A stretch of 64,000 bases of DNA, from assembly GCF_009494395.1 (NCBI RefSeq), contig NZ_VZCB01000052.1:151878-215877 (forward strand). Direction: 5' to 3'. Shown one piece after another: positions 33,737 through 42,594 of the stretch. Under the pieces are notes generated by a model. The model saw only the letters and a program-made list of their open reading frames with translations. It was not told the DNA's origin and made no database searches. Position numbers and translations under genes: made by a program. The DNA is from Segatella copri. Lineage in GTDB: Bacteria; Bacteroidota; Bacteroidia; Bacteroidales; Bacteroidaceae. The first letter of the stretch is position 1; the number at the start of each line of letters is the position of its first letter.

Positions 33737-35674
33737 TTATTTTCCGAGATTATTCTTTTTCTCGTTCAGTTCTGCCTGCTTACGCATCATCTCTTCCTGC
33801 TGCTGGCGCTGCAACTCCTGAAGGGCCTGCATTCTTGCCATGAGGCCGCTTGCCTTCTTAGGGTTGTTCTTGTTCTCCTGATAGCGCTTCTCCAGGATGG
33901 CGAGGAGCTTCTCGTCGTTGGTGGTCTTGCGCAAGGTCCACATGATTGCGGCACTGAAGAACAAGGAGATGAAGTAGTAGAAGTTCAAACCTGCTGAGTA
34001 GTCGTTGAACATGAAGAAGAACATCAATGGCATGAGAAACATCATCCACTGCATCATCTTCATCTGCTCTGCCTGCTGACCTACCATCTGATCACGCTGC
34101 TGGCGCATCGTCATCCATGAGTACAACAGGTTGGCTACGCAGAAGAGAATACAGGTCAAACTCAAGTGGTCGCCAATCAACCAGATGTTGGTGTTCCACT
34201 CAATGATTGGGTCGAAGGTGCTCAAGTCGCTCATCCACAAGAACTTCTCACCACGAAGCTGGATGGCGTTAGGCACGAAGTTGAACATCGCAACCCAAAC
34301 CGGCATCTGAATCAGCATAGGGATACAACCAGATAATGGGCTTACACCATACTTGGCATACTCTGCCATCATCGCCTGCTGCTTCTGCATCTGATCCTCT
34401 GGCTTGTTGAACTGAGCGGTAGCTGCCTCGAGCTTTGGCTTCAGCACACGCATCTTGGCAGAACTCATGTAGCTCTTCTTCACCATAGGGTAGGTGATGA
34501 GCTTGAGGAGCAATGTGATGAGAATCAATACGATACCCATTGGGAATACATTGCTCAACCAGTCGAACACATAGAGTGTGAAGAAACGGTTGATCCAGCG
34601 GATGATAGGCCATCCCAGATAAACGAGCTTCTGGAACTCAAGGTCCTTGCCGAAGGTGCTCTCCTTCTCTGTATTCTTCAGAATCTGGAAGTCGTTAGGA
34701 CCAAAGTAGAACTCAAACTCAGACGCCTTCTTGCCGGTTGGGTCGAAAGCTGTCTTCATTTTAGCCTGGAACTGCTTCAGATAGCCAGAACCCTTCTCCT
34801 GAGGGATAGAGGTCATGAAGGCATCCTTGTCGAAGTTGTCCTTAGCTACCATGATAGCTGAGAAGAACTGGTTCTTGAAAGATACCCAATCGATAGTCTC
34901 TTCAATCTTCTCGTCGATTTTCTCGCTGCCCTCGTTCAGGTGGTCGGTGCCGCCCTCTGCCTCATGATAGGTGAGGGTAGTGTAGCGGTTCTCGAACATG
35001 AAGCCACGCTCCTGCTGGCGCGCCTTGTCGCTCCAGTCGATGCTCATCTTGTTGCAGCTAGGTGAGAACAGTCCTGCCATACCTTCTGTCTGCAGACTCA
35101 TGTGGAGCATGTAGTCATCGCCGAGGGTATAGGTCATGCTGAGGGTCTTGCCTGGGGCAGCCTCTGCAGTCATGGTGACAGACTTGTCAGTCACGTTGGA
35201 TGGAGTGAAGTAGAGGTCGCTGGTGATGATGTTGGCCTCCTTAGCCTCGAGCATGAACTTGAGGCTCTGGTCGTTGCCGTCGAAGAGGGTAACGTCCTTC
35301 TGGTCGGCAGAACCGTCTTTCACCTTGAGGTTGTGACCCACGTAACCCTTGATGACTGCCTTCTCGACAGTACCACCCTTGGTATTGAGCGTCAACTCAA
35401 CCTTCTCATTCTTCAAAACTACTTTCTGAGCCTGACCCTTCAAAGCCGAATAGAATAGGGCGGTAGAGTCTGCCTCAATCTGAGCCTTCGCATCAGCCTG
35501 GCGCTTAACAGCGGCAGCCTTGCTGGCCTTTTCCATCTCGGCATGTTTAGCCTTGGCGATGGAGTCCTGAACGAATGCCGCTCTCTGTTCTTCGGCTGAT
35601 GGCTGGTTGTACCAGCTAAAGCCTATCAGCACTACGGCAATCAGGAGGAAACCGATAATGTTGTTCTTATTCAT
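33737..35674 (-). CDS. yidC: Membrane protein insertase YidC
   Basis: 645-residue inner-membrane insertase. One N-terminal helix (NIIGFLLIAVVLIGFSWY) anchors a long periplasmic beta domain (about 60-355), followed by five helices of the Oxa1/YidC core starting near residue 375; PLSGCIPMLIQMPVWVAMF is the core signature. The C-terminal tail is basic and glutamine-rich (QELQRQQQEEMMRKQ), typical for ribosome contact. The gene lies 78 nt after pyrG and is probably cotranscribed with it. Confidence 0.95.
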   Translation of the reverse strand: MNKNNIIGFLLIAVVLIGFSWYNQPSAEEQRAAFVQDSIAKAKHAEMEKASKAAAVKRQADAKAQIEADSTALFYSALKGQAQKVVLKNEKVELTLNTKGGTVEKAVIKGYVGHNLKVKDGSADQKDVTLFDGNDQSLKFMLEAKEANIITSDLYFTPSNVTDKSVTMTAEAAPGKTLSMTYTLGDDYMLHMSLQTEGMAGLFSPSCNKMSIDWSDKARQQERGFMFENRYTTLTYHEAEGGTDHLNEGSEKIDEKIEETIDWVSFKNQFFSAIMVAKDNFDKDAFMTSIPQEKGSGYLKQFQAKMKTAFDPTGKKASEFEFYFGPNDFQILKNTEKESTFGKDLEFQKLVYLGWPIIRWINRFFTLYVFDWLSNVFPMGIVLILITLLLKLITYPMVKKSYMSSAKMRVLKPKLEAATAQFNKPEDQMQKQQAMMAEYAKYGVSPLSGCIPMLIQMPVWVAMFNFVPNAIQLRGEKFLWMSDLSTFDPIIEWNTNIWLIGDHLSLTCILFCVANLLYSWMTMRQQRDQMVGQQAEQMKMMQWMMFLMPLMFFFMFNDYSAGLNFYYFISLFFSAAIMWTLRKTTNDEKLLAILEKRYQENKNNPKKASGLMARMQALQELQRQQQEEMMRKQAELNEKKNNLGK

Positions 35675-35752
35675 TATTATTTTTTATTGTTTTATTTTCT
35701 CTGAAGCGACAGCAAAGGCCGTGCCATTCTGCTGCCTGAAGCCAGCCTGCCG

Positions 35753-37369
<1,617 letters not shown>

Positions 37370-37392
37370 TTAAATTAGAATAATTTTGGGTG

Positions 37393-37400
37393 CAAAGTTA
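37393..37400 (-). promoter_or_regulatory. pyrG promoter, -7 element
   Basis: TAACTTTG on the minus strand followed by CACCC, 36 nt upstream of the pyrG ATG. Confidence 0.6.
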
Positions 37401-37464
37401 CTATAAAATTATGAATTAGCCAAAATATTTGTAAAGAATGGCTCTGAATTTAGAATTATTTTGT

Positions 37465-37472
37465 TACCTTTG
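37465..37472 (+). promoter_or_regulatory. Promoter of the DUF3078-like gene, -7 element
   Basis: TACCTTTG followed by TGCCC, 26 nt before ATG 37498. It rules out the in-frame ATG at 37438, which lies upstream of the promoter. Confidence 0.7.
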
Positions 37473-37497
37473 TGCCCAAATTATATTATATCAAGGT

Positions 37498-38790
37498 ATG
37501 AAAATAAAATTTGGATTACTCGTTTTAGCTTGGGTGGCTTGTCTGGCGCCTGCCGATGCGCAGCGTTCGCACAGGAAAAATGCACCTAAGGAGACTCTTG
37601 AAGCTAAGGATAATCGGCTGTTGAAAGACTATGCTGATTCTCTCTCAGTATATGGCAGTCGGCTGGATTCGGTCAGGTTGAAAGCCGATGACAGCCGTTT
37701 CGGCCTGCTCTTTACTCCGCTCACTTTCTATCATTCTCCTGCCAATCATCTGCTGCGCATCTCGCCAAAGGGTGAAGTGGGGGATTCGCTCGAGACGGAG
37801 CTGGATGCTGCCCTGATGGATATATATCTCAGACGTCCCGATCTGGTAAGGGCTACGGAATCCCGACTCAGAAAGGTGGGGGCACCGCTCGATGCGCCTT
37901 CCAAACCGAAGAAAAACCATCCTGACCTCGTTGAGCAGGTGGCTCCGAAGGCGATAGAGATAGAGTCGGCTCCGATGGATCTAGTCATCACCCGTCCTAA
38001 CTTCTGGACCATCAACGGTGATTATTACCTCCAGTTCCTGCAGAATTATGTTTCGAGCAACTGGTACAAGGGTGGTGAGAGCAACTATTCGATGCTGGGA
38101 CGCATCACCATGCAGGCTAATTACAACAACAAGCAGAAGGTGAAGTGGGACAACAAGCTGGAGTTGCGCTTGGGGTATCAGACGTCCAAGGGTGATTCCC
38201 TGCGTTCGCTCAAGACTTCCGACGACTTGATCCGATATACCAGCAAGTTGGGTCTTCAGGCTACCAAGCGATGGTATTATACCTTGCAGATGGTGGCGCA
38301 GACGCAGTTTGCCCATGGATTGAAGAGCAATGACAAGACGATTTATTCCGATTTCTTCTCGCCATTCAATCTGAACCTCTCTGTCGGTATGGATTATTCG
38401 GTCGATTGGTTCAAGCACAGGTTGAAGGGTAGTGCCCATCTGGCTCCGTTGGCGCTCAACTGGAAGTATGTGGGCCGTGAGGCGTTGGCTACAAGATATG
38501 GTCTGGACGAAGGCAAGCACAGTTTGGTGGACTACGGTTCGGAATGTACGTTTGACCTGTCCTGGCAGATAGCGCAGAACATCAAGTGGAAGACCCGATT
38601 GTGGGGATATACCACTTATAAGCGTGCGGAAATAGAGTGGGAGAATACGATTACCTTCCAGTTCAATCGTTACATCTCCACCAACATCTTCCTCTATCCG
38701 AGATTTGATGATGGTGCTAAGCGCAAGGACGATCAGAGCTACTGGCAGTTCAAGGAATTCATGTCTATTGGCTTCTCTTATTCGTTCTAG
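37498..38790 (+). CDS. DUF3078-like outer-membrane protein
   Basis: 430-residue exported protein. The signal peptide MKIKFGLLVLAWVACLAPAD ends at AQ. An N-terminal charged region (about 25-160) is followed by a domain rich in amphipathic strands, e.g. WTINGDYYLQFLQNYVSSNW, KWDNKLELRLGYQTSKGDSL and the last strand FKEFMSIGFSYSF with terminal phenylalanine, the usual end of outer-membrane barrels. The W-Y-KGG-ESN stretch is typical of DUF3078. Function unknown. It is a single gene with promoter and terminator. Confidence 0.78.
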   Translation: MKIKFGLLVLAWVACLAPADAQRSHRKNAPKETLEAKDNRLLKDYADSLSVYGSRLDSVRLKADDSRFGLLFTPLTFYHSPANHLLRISPKGEVGDSLETELDAALMDIYLRRPDLVRATESRLRKVGAPLDAPSKPKKNHPDLVEQVAPKAIEIESAPMDLVITRPNFWTINGDYYLQFLQNYVSSNWYKGGESNYSMLGRITMQANYNNKQKVKWDNKLELRLGYQTSKGDSLRSLKTSDDLIRYTSKLGLQATKRWYYTLQMVAQTQFAHGLKSNDKTIYSDFFSPFNLNLSVGMDYSVDWFKHRLKGSAHLAPLALNWKYVGREALATRYGLDEGKHSLVDYGSECTFDLSWQIAQNIKWKTRLWGYTTYKRAEIEWENTITFQFNRYISTNIFLYPRFDDGAKRKDDQSYWQFKEFMSIGFSYSF

Positions 38791-38850
38791 GCAATTTATA
38801 AGTGAAGAGTGAAGAATTCATGTGTATAGCTTGGAATAAATAGATATAAT

Positions 38851-38881
38851 GAAGGCTCGTTTCCATGTAGAAGCGAGCCTT
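38851..38881. terminator. Shared bidirectional terminator
   Basis: Stem AAGGCTCGTTTC with GAAGCGAGCCTT (one G-U), flanked by AT-rich DNA; between the convergent DUF3078-like gene and the porin gene. A GTGAAGAGTGAAGAATTCAT copy lies at 38803-38820 just upstream. Confidence 0.75.
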
Positions 38882-38903
38882 TATTGTATTTGGTTGTGTC
38901 TGT

Positions 38904-40091
38904 TTAGAATCTGAAGCAAACCTCGGCATCTGCCATGGAGTAATTATGCTTTGCGAGTGTCTTGTCGTTGATAAGCGCATACTCGGTAAGGATAGAGATT
39001 CGCTTGCCGATGTGGAAGTTTAAACCTGCCTCATACTGGGTCTTCTGCATGTTGCTCTTGCCGTTAGGCTGATACATGTCGTAACGTGCCTTCACGTCGA
39101 TACGGCTGTTCTTTGGCAGCTGAGCCAATGGAGCGATAACCAATCCGTACACACCCTGTGCCTTGTCGCCGATTTTTGCATTCAGATTGCAATCCTTGGC
39201 GTTGGCATCGTTGAAGTTGGTGATGCTCTTGGCAAAAGCCTTGCCGGTAGAGTGGATGTACTCAGAACGTACGGTCCAGCCATCTTTCTTATATTCGAAA
39301 GAGAAGGCGTAACGGTTCTGGGCAAGCTTGCGAACCTCATTGGTGTGAGTAATCTCTTTTGTGGCATCTGGTCGGCTAGAGACCAAATCTGTAACTATTT
39401 CCGTCCAATTTCCCTTTCTTGCATAAGAACCGGTCCATCCGAAGGCACCGATGCGCATGCCGCTTACTGGCATTACCCATACACCACCAATCACATTCTT
39501 CTGATTATCAACGTCCTTGGTGTTGATCCCCTGTCCGTTGAATACGCCCACCTGATAATGCAGCAGGTTTCTGCCGTTGGCATTCTTGAGGAAATCACCC
39601 TGAAGCTGCAAACCGATGTCACGACCGTTGGATGCATGCTCTCCGGCACGGTCACTGAAACCTGCCAGCTTGCTCACGTTCTGGGAATATCCCATGAAGC
39701 CCTGGTCGATAGGGTGCATCGGATTCTCAAAGGTGAATGGGTTCTTGAACTGACCAATCTTCACCTTGAAATAGTCGTATTTCTGCCATTCAGCAAACAG
39801 ATCCACCATTCTCGGGCTTGAACCCAGGTTGGAGGTGTTGCCGTTGAACTGAATCTGAGTCTTCCAGTAGAAGTCGCCAGCGATGCGACCTTCGAGAGCG
39901 ATACGAGCCATACGGATGTTGAATGAGTTGGATTCAGCATCTTTCTGTCCGCTGTACTGATACTGGGTCATTCCATAACCCGACAATTTCACGTTGCTCA
40001 ACCATGAAGGCAATTCGATGGTCTGCTTCTTTTGGGCGCTGGCAGAGACCGCAGTCAAAGCCATGAGCGCCAGGATGATACCTTTTTTCAT
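38904..40091 (-). CDS. OprO/OprP-type porin
   Basis: 395-residue outer-membrane porin of the phosphate-selective porin O and P family. The signal peptide is MKKGIILALMALTAVSASAQ. Barrel strands include VKLSGYGMTQYQYSG, FYWKTQIQFNG, YFKVKIGQFKNPFTFENPM (the family's G-Q-F-K-x-P motif) and the final VCFRF. ATG 40091 is used because the upstream in-frame codons (LQRIKPRKQNRNK) do not fit a signal peptide. Phosphate selectivity cannot be read from sequence. It lies 25 nt after rlmD without a visible promoter, so cotranscription is likely. Confidence 0.85.
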   Translation of the reverse strand: MKKGIILALMALTAVSASAQKKQTIELPSWLSNVKLSGYGMTQYQYSGQKDAESNSFNIRMARIALEGRIAGDFYWKTQIQFNGNTSNLGSSPRMVDLFAEWQKYDYFKVKIGQFKNPFTFENPMHPIDQGFMGYSQNVSKLAGFSDRAGEHASNGRDIGLQLQGDFLKNANGRNLLHYQVGVFNGQGINTKDVDNQKNVIGGVWVMPVSGMRIGAFGWTGSYARKGNWTEIVTDLVSSRPDATKEITHTNEVRKLAQNRYAFSFEYKKDGWTVRSEYIHSTGKAFAKSITNFNDANAKDCNLNAKIGDKAQGVYGLVIAPLAQLPKNSRIDVKARYDMYQPNGKSNMQKTQYEAGLNFHIGKRISILTEYALINDKTLAKHNYSMADAEVCFRF

Positions 40092-40116
40092 CTTATTTCT
40101 ATTTTGTTTTCTAGGT

Positions 40117-41754
40117 TTAATTCTTTGCAGCAAGTTCCTCTGCTGTGAGGTCTTCAGCCTTAGCCGCGAGCTCCTCTGCTGTCAAGTCTTCCGCTTTAGC
40201 AGCTTCCAATGCAAGCTTTTCAGCCTCCTTGGCAGCCTTGGCTTCTGCTATCGCCTTCTCACGCTCTTTGCGCTCCTTCTTCTTCTGCTTGATTTCAGCA
40301 TCGCTGCGCTTCTCGAGCAATACAACGTTCTCTACGTGAGGAGTATGAGGGAACATGTCAACCGGCTGGACAGCAGCCACTTTGTAGTGGTCGTCCATCA
40401 GCTGCAGGTCGCGTGCCTGGGTAGCTGGATTGCAGCTTACGTATACGATGCGCTTTGGTGCGGCGTTCAGAATCACGTTTATTACGTCTGGGTGCATTCC
40501 GGCACGTGGTGGGTCGGTGATGATGACGTCCGGGCGACCGTGCTGGGCGATGAAAGCATTGGTCAGGATATCCTTCATATCGCCTGCATAGAAGAGGGTG
40601 TTTTCGATGTTGTTCACCTGGGAATTCACCTTGGCATCCTCGATAGCCTCTGGCACGTATTCGATACCGATGACCTTCTTTGCCTTGTGAGCCACGAAGT
40701 TGGCGATGGTTCCGGTGCCGGTATAAAGGTCGTAAACCAGCTCATCTCCGGTAAGGTTAGCAAACTCGCGTGCCACACAGTAGAGGTGGTAAGCCTGCTC
40801 GGTATTGGTCTGGTAGAAACTCTTTGGACCTACCTTGAACTTCAGGTCCTCCATCAGTTCGAAGATGTGATCGTTGCCCTTGAAGAGGCTGAGTTCCAGG
40901 TCGTTGATGGTATCGTTGCCCTTCTGGTTGTCCACGTACATGAGCGATGAAATCTGAGGGAACTTGTCAGCCACCTGCTGCATCAGCTCCAATGCCTTCT
41001 GCTCATCGCCCTCCTCATCGTAGTGGAACTGGAATACGAGCATCCACTCGCCGGTGTTCGAATTGCGGATCATCATGTTGCGGAGCAAACCGTGCTGCTC
41101 ACGGAGATCGTAGAAGGTATAGTCGTGAGAATCAGCATATTCGAAGACGAAGTTGCGGATTTCGTTGCACAGGTCGTCCATCAGCCAGCACTTCCTGATA
41201 GGATAAATCTTGTCGAAGGCTCCGGTGATATGGAAACCGATGGCATTCTGGGCGTGGCGCTCCTTGAGTGATGATACGGTATCGTCCTCTTTCTGAGGGA
41301 GTTGTGAGAGTTCTTCGGCAGTGAACCAGCGCTTGTTGCTGCATCCGAACTCAATCTTGTTGCGATACTCCTGAGTCTTCACACTGCCCATGATAGGGCG
41401 GAACTCAGGGAGTTCAATCTTGCCGATGCGGGTAAGCTGGTCTTCCACCTGCTTCTGCTTCGCCTTGATCTGCTCCTCGTAAGGCAGGTTCTGCCATTTG
41501 CATCCGCCGCAGATGCCGAAGTGCTCGCACATAGGCTCCTGACGGATGTCGCTTTTTTTGATGAAGCCAACCACCTTCGCCTCGCAGTACTTATGTTTCT
41601 TTTTGACTACCTGCAAATCTACCACATCACCTGGCACACAGAACGGAACGAAGATGACCTGGTCGTCTACTCGTGTGATGCACTTACCCTCGGCTGCAAC
41701 AGCCTCGATGGTGATGTTCTCCAAAAGAGGTAATGGTTTACGTTTTCTTGCCAT
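40117..41754 (-). CDS. rlmD: 23S rRNA (uracil-1939-C5)-methyltransferase RlmD type, with repeat-bearing tail
   Basis: 545-residue RNA methyltransferase. Residues 10-70 form a TRAM domain; the iron-sulfur ligands CEHFGICGGCKW lie near residue 77-87; the Rossmann part has DLYTGTGTIANFVA, TDPPRAGMHPDVI and the catalytic cysteine in VSCNPAT. The tail after about residue 470 is an unusual Lys/Ala/Glu coiled coil (KQKKKERKEREKAIAEAKAA) ending in two copies of the 12-residue unit AEDLTAEELAAK. I cannot exclude that the target is another uridine (RlmC/RlmCD type). Confidence 0.9.
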   Translation of the reverse strand: MARKRKPLPLLENITIEAVAAEGKCITRVDDQVIFVPFCVPGDVVDLQVVKKKHKYCEAKVVGFIKKSDIRQEPMCEHFGICGGCKWQNLPYEEQIKAKQKQVEDQLTRIGKIELPEFRPIMGSVKTQEYRNKIEFGCSNKRWFTAEELSQLPQKEDDTVSSLKERHAQNAIGFHITGAFDKIYPIRKCWLMDDLCNEIRNFVFEYADSHDYTFYDLREQHGLLRNMMIRNSNTGEWMLVFQFHYDEEGDEQKALELMQQVADKFPQISSLMYVDNQKGNDTINDLELSLFKGNDHIFELMEDLKFKVGPKSFYQTNTEQAYHLYCVAREFANLTGDELVYDLYTGTGTIANFVAHKAKKVIGIEYVPEAIEDAKVNSQVNNIENTLFYAGDMKDILTNAFIAQHGRPDVIITDPPRAGMHPDVINVILNAAPKRIVYVSCNPATQARDLQLMDDHYKVAAVQPVDMFPHTPHVENVVLLEKRSDAEIKQKKKERKEREKAIAEAKAAKEAEKLALEAAKAEDLTAEELAAKAEDLTAEELAAKN

Positions 41755-41781
41755 AATTCTAATTTGTTTTTTTTATGGGTG

Positions 41782-41789
41782 CAAAGATA
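41782..41789 (-). promoter_or_regulatory. rlmD promoter, -7 element
   Basis: TATCTTTG on the minus strand followed by CACCC, 28 nt upstream of the ATG. Confidence 0.65.
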
Positions 41790-41849
41790 CGGCAATTTTA
41801 TGAGAAATGCAAGAGTTGTCCCGAATTATTTGCGTTTAAAAGTAAAAGG

Positions 41850-42240
41850 CGTTTAAAGGTAAAAAAGTAAAAAGGTAAAAAAGTAAAAAGATTGTGGGGC
41901 GGTAACAAAAGTAACAGGTAATATTTTGTGGTTGTAAAGGGGTGAAAATGTGAATGTGAATGTGAATTTGAAATGTAAGTGAAGAATATGAGTGGATAGT
42001 ATATATTTATTATAATATATATATTTCTTTTATGTTCGCGCGTACCTTAATATATAAGGAATATCTTATTCTAATATATAAGGAATATCTTATTCTTATA
42101 TCATTACATGATTCCCTTTTTTATTCGCTTACATTTCAAATTCACATTCACATTCACATTTTTATATCAGAAGTTACCTGTTACTTTTGTAACTTTTGTT
42201 ATCGTCTCACAATTCTTTTACTTTTTCCTTTAAAACTGCG
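41850..42240. repeat. Long fold-back (inverted repeat) element
   Basis: The two halves are reverse complements of each other in blocks. A perfect 35-bp inverted repeat (41945-41979 with 42128-42162, built on GTGAAT hexamers) is flanked outward by 17 matching bases (about 41905-41921 with 42174-42190) and then by about 30 bases (41878-41906 with about 42200-42230). The outer block's differences are mostly G/A, so RNA pairing would survive as G-U. The loop holds a 24-nt tandem repeat. No frame in it looks coding. Element ends are approximate. Confidence 0.8.
42048..42095. repeat. 24-nt tandem duplication in the loop of the fold-back element
   Basis: Two identical adjacent 24-nt units (42048-42071, 42072-42095). 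Each contains ATAAG-GAATAT-CTTAT, itself a short hairpin. Confidence 0.85.
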
Positions 42241-42389
42241 TCCCGACGTAGCGCCAACTGCGTGACGACGTAATCTCTTCTGCGTCCCGACGTAGCCATC
42301 CCTGCATCGCCACGCATTTTCATCCCCCTCGTCACGCTTTCTCATCCTCCTCGTATCGCTTTCTCATCCTCCTCGCATCACTTTTCCAT
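42236..42389. repeat. Degenerate 22-nt tandem repeat, seven units
   Basis: Seven head-to-tail 22-nt units without gaps. Units 1-3 (from 42236, 42258, 42280) share CTGCGTnnCGACGTA; units 4-7 (from 42302, 42324, 42346, 42368) share a C-rich start and end TTTCTCAT or close to it. Not coding, lying between the fold-back element and the ppdK promoter. Confidence 0.8.
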
Positions 42390-42502
42390 CTTACATTTTT
42401 GTTACTTTTTCCGCTTCCTTGTAGTGGATTGTTAAAAATATCCCCATGTGTGCGACAACAGTTTAAAATGTAATCTCGGGATAGCAAAAAAGAGTATAAA
42501 AG

Positions 42503-42534
42503 TTTGGTGGTTTCAAAATAATGTCGTATATTTG
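42503..42534 (+). promoter_or_regulatory. ppdK promoter
   Basis: -33 TTTG (42503-42506) and -7 TATATTTG (42527-42534) with 20-nt spacing, leaving a leader of about 55 nt. Confidence 0.7.
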
Positions 42535-42594
42535 CATCATCAACAAAGAATTGATAATAGCTAGAATAATATAATATTTTTGAACCTATAAAAT

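Noticed and set aside
37438..37497. Upstream start for the DUF3078-like gene
   Set aside because: It lies before the -7 promoter word at 37465 and would bury the signal peptide behind 20 extra residues.
42032..42265. Small protein gene in the fold-back element
   Set aside because: The frame is a translation of AT-rich repeats and inverted-repeat sequence with no start context.
42236..42389. CRISPR-like or coding repeat
   Set aside because: 22-nt units follow without spacers, the unit length is not a multiple of three, and frames contain stops.
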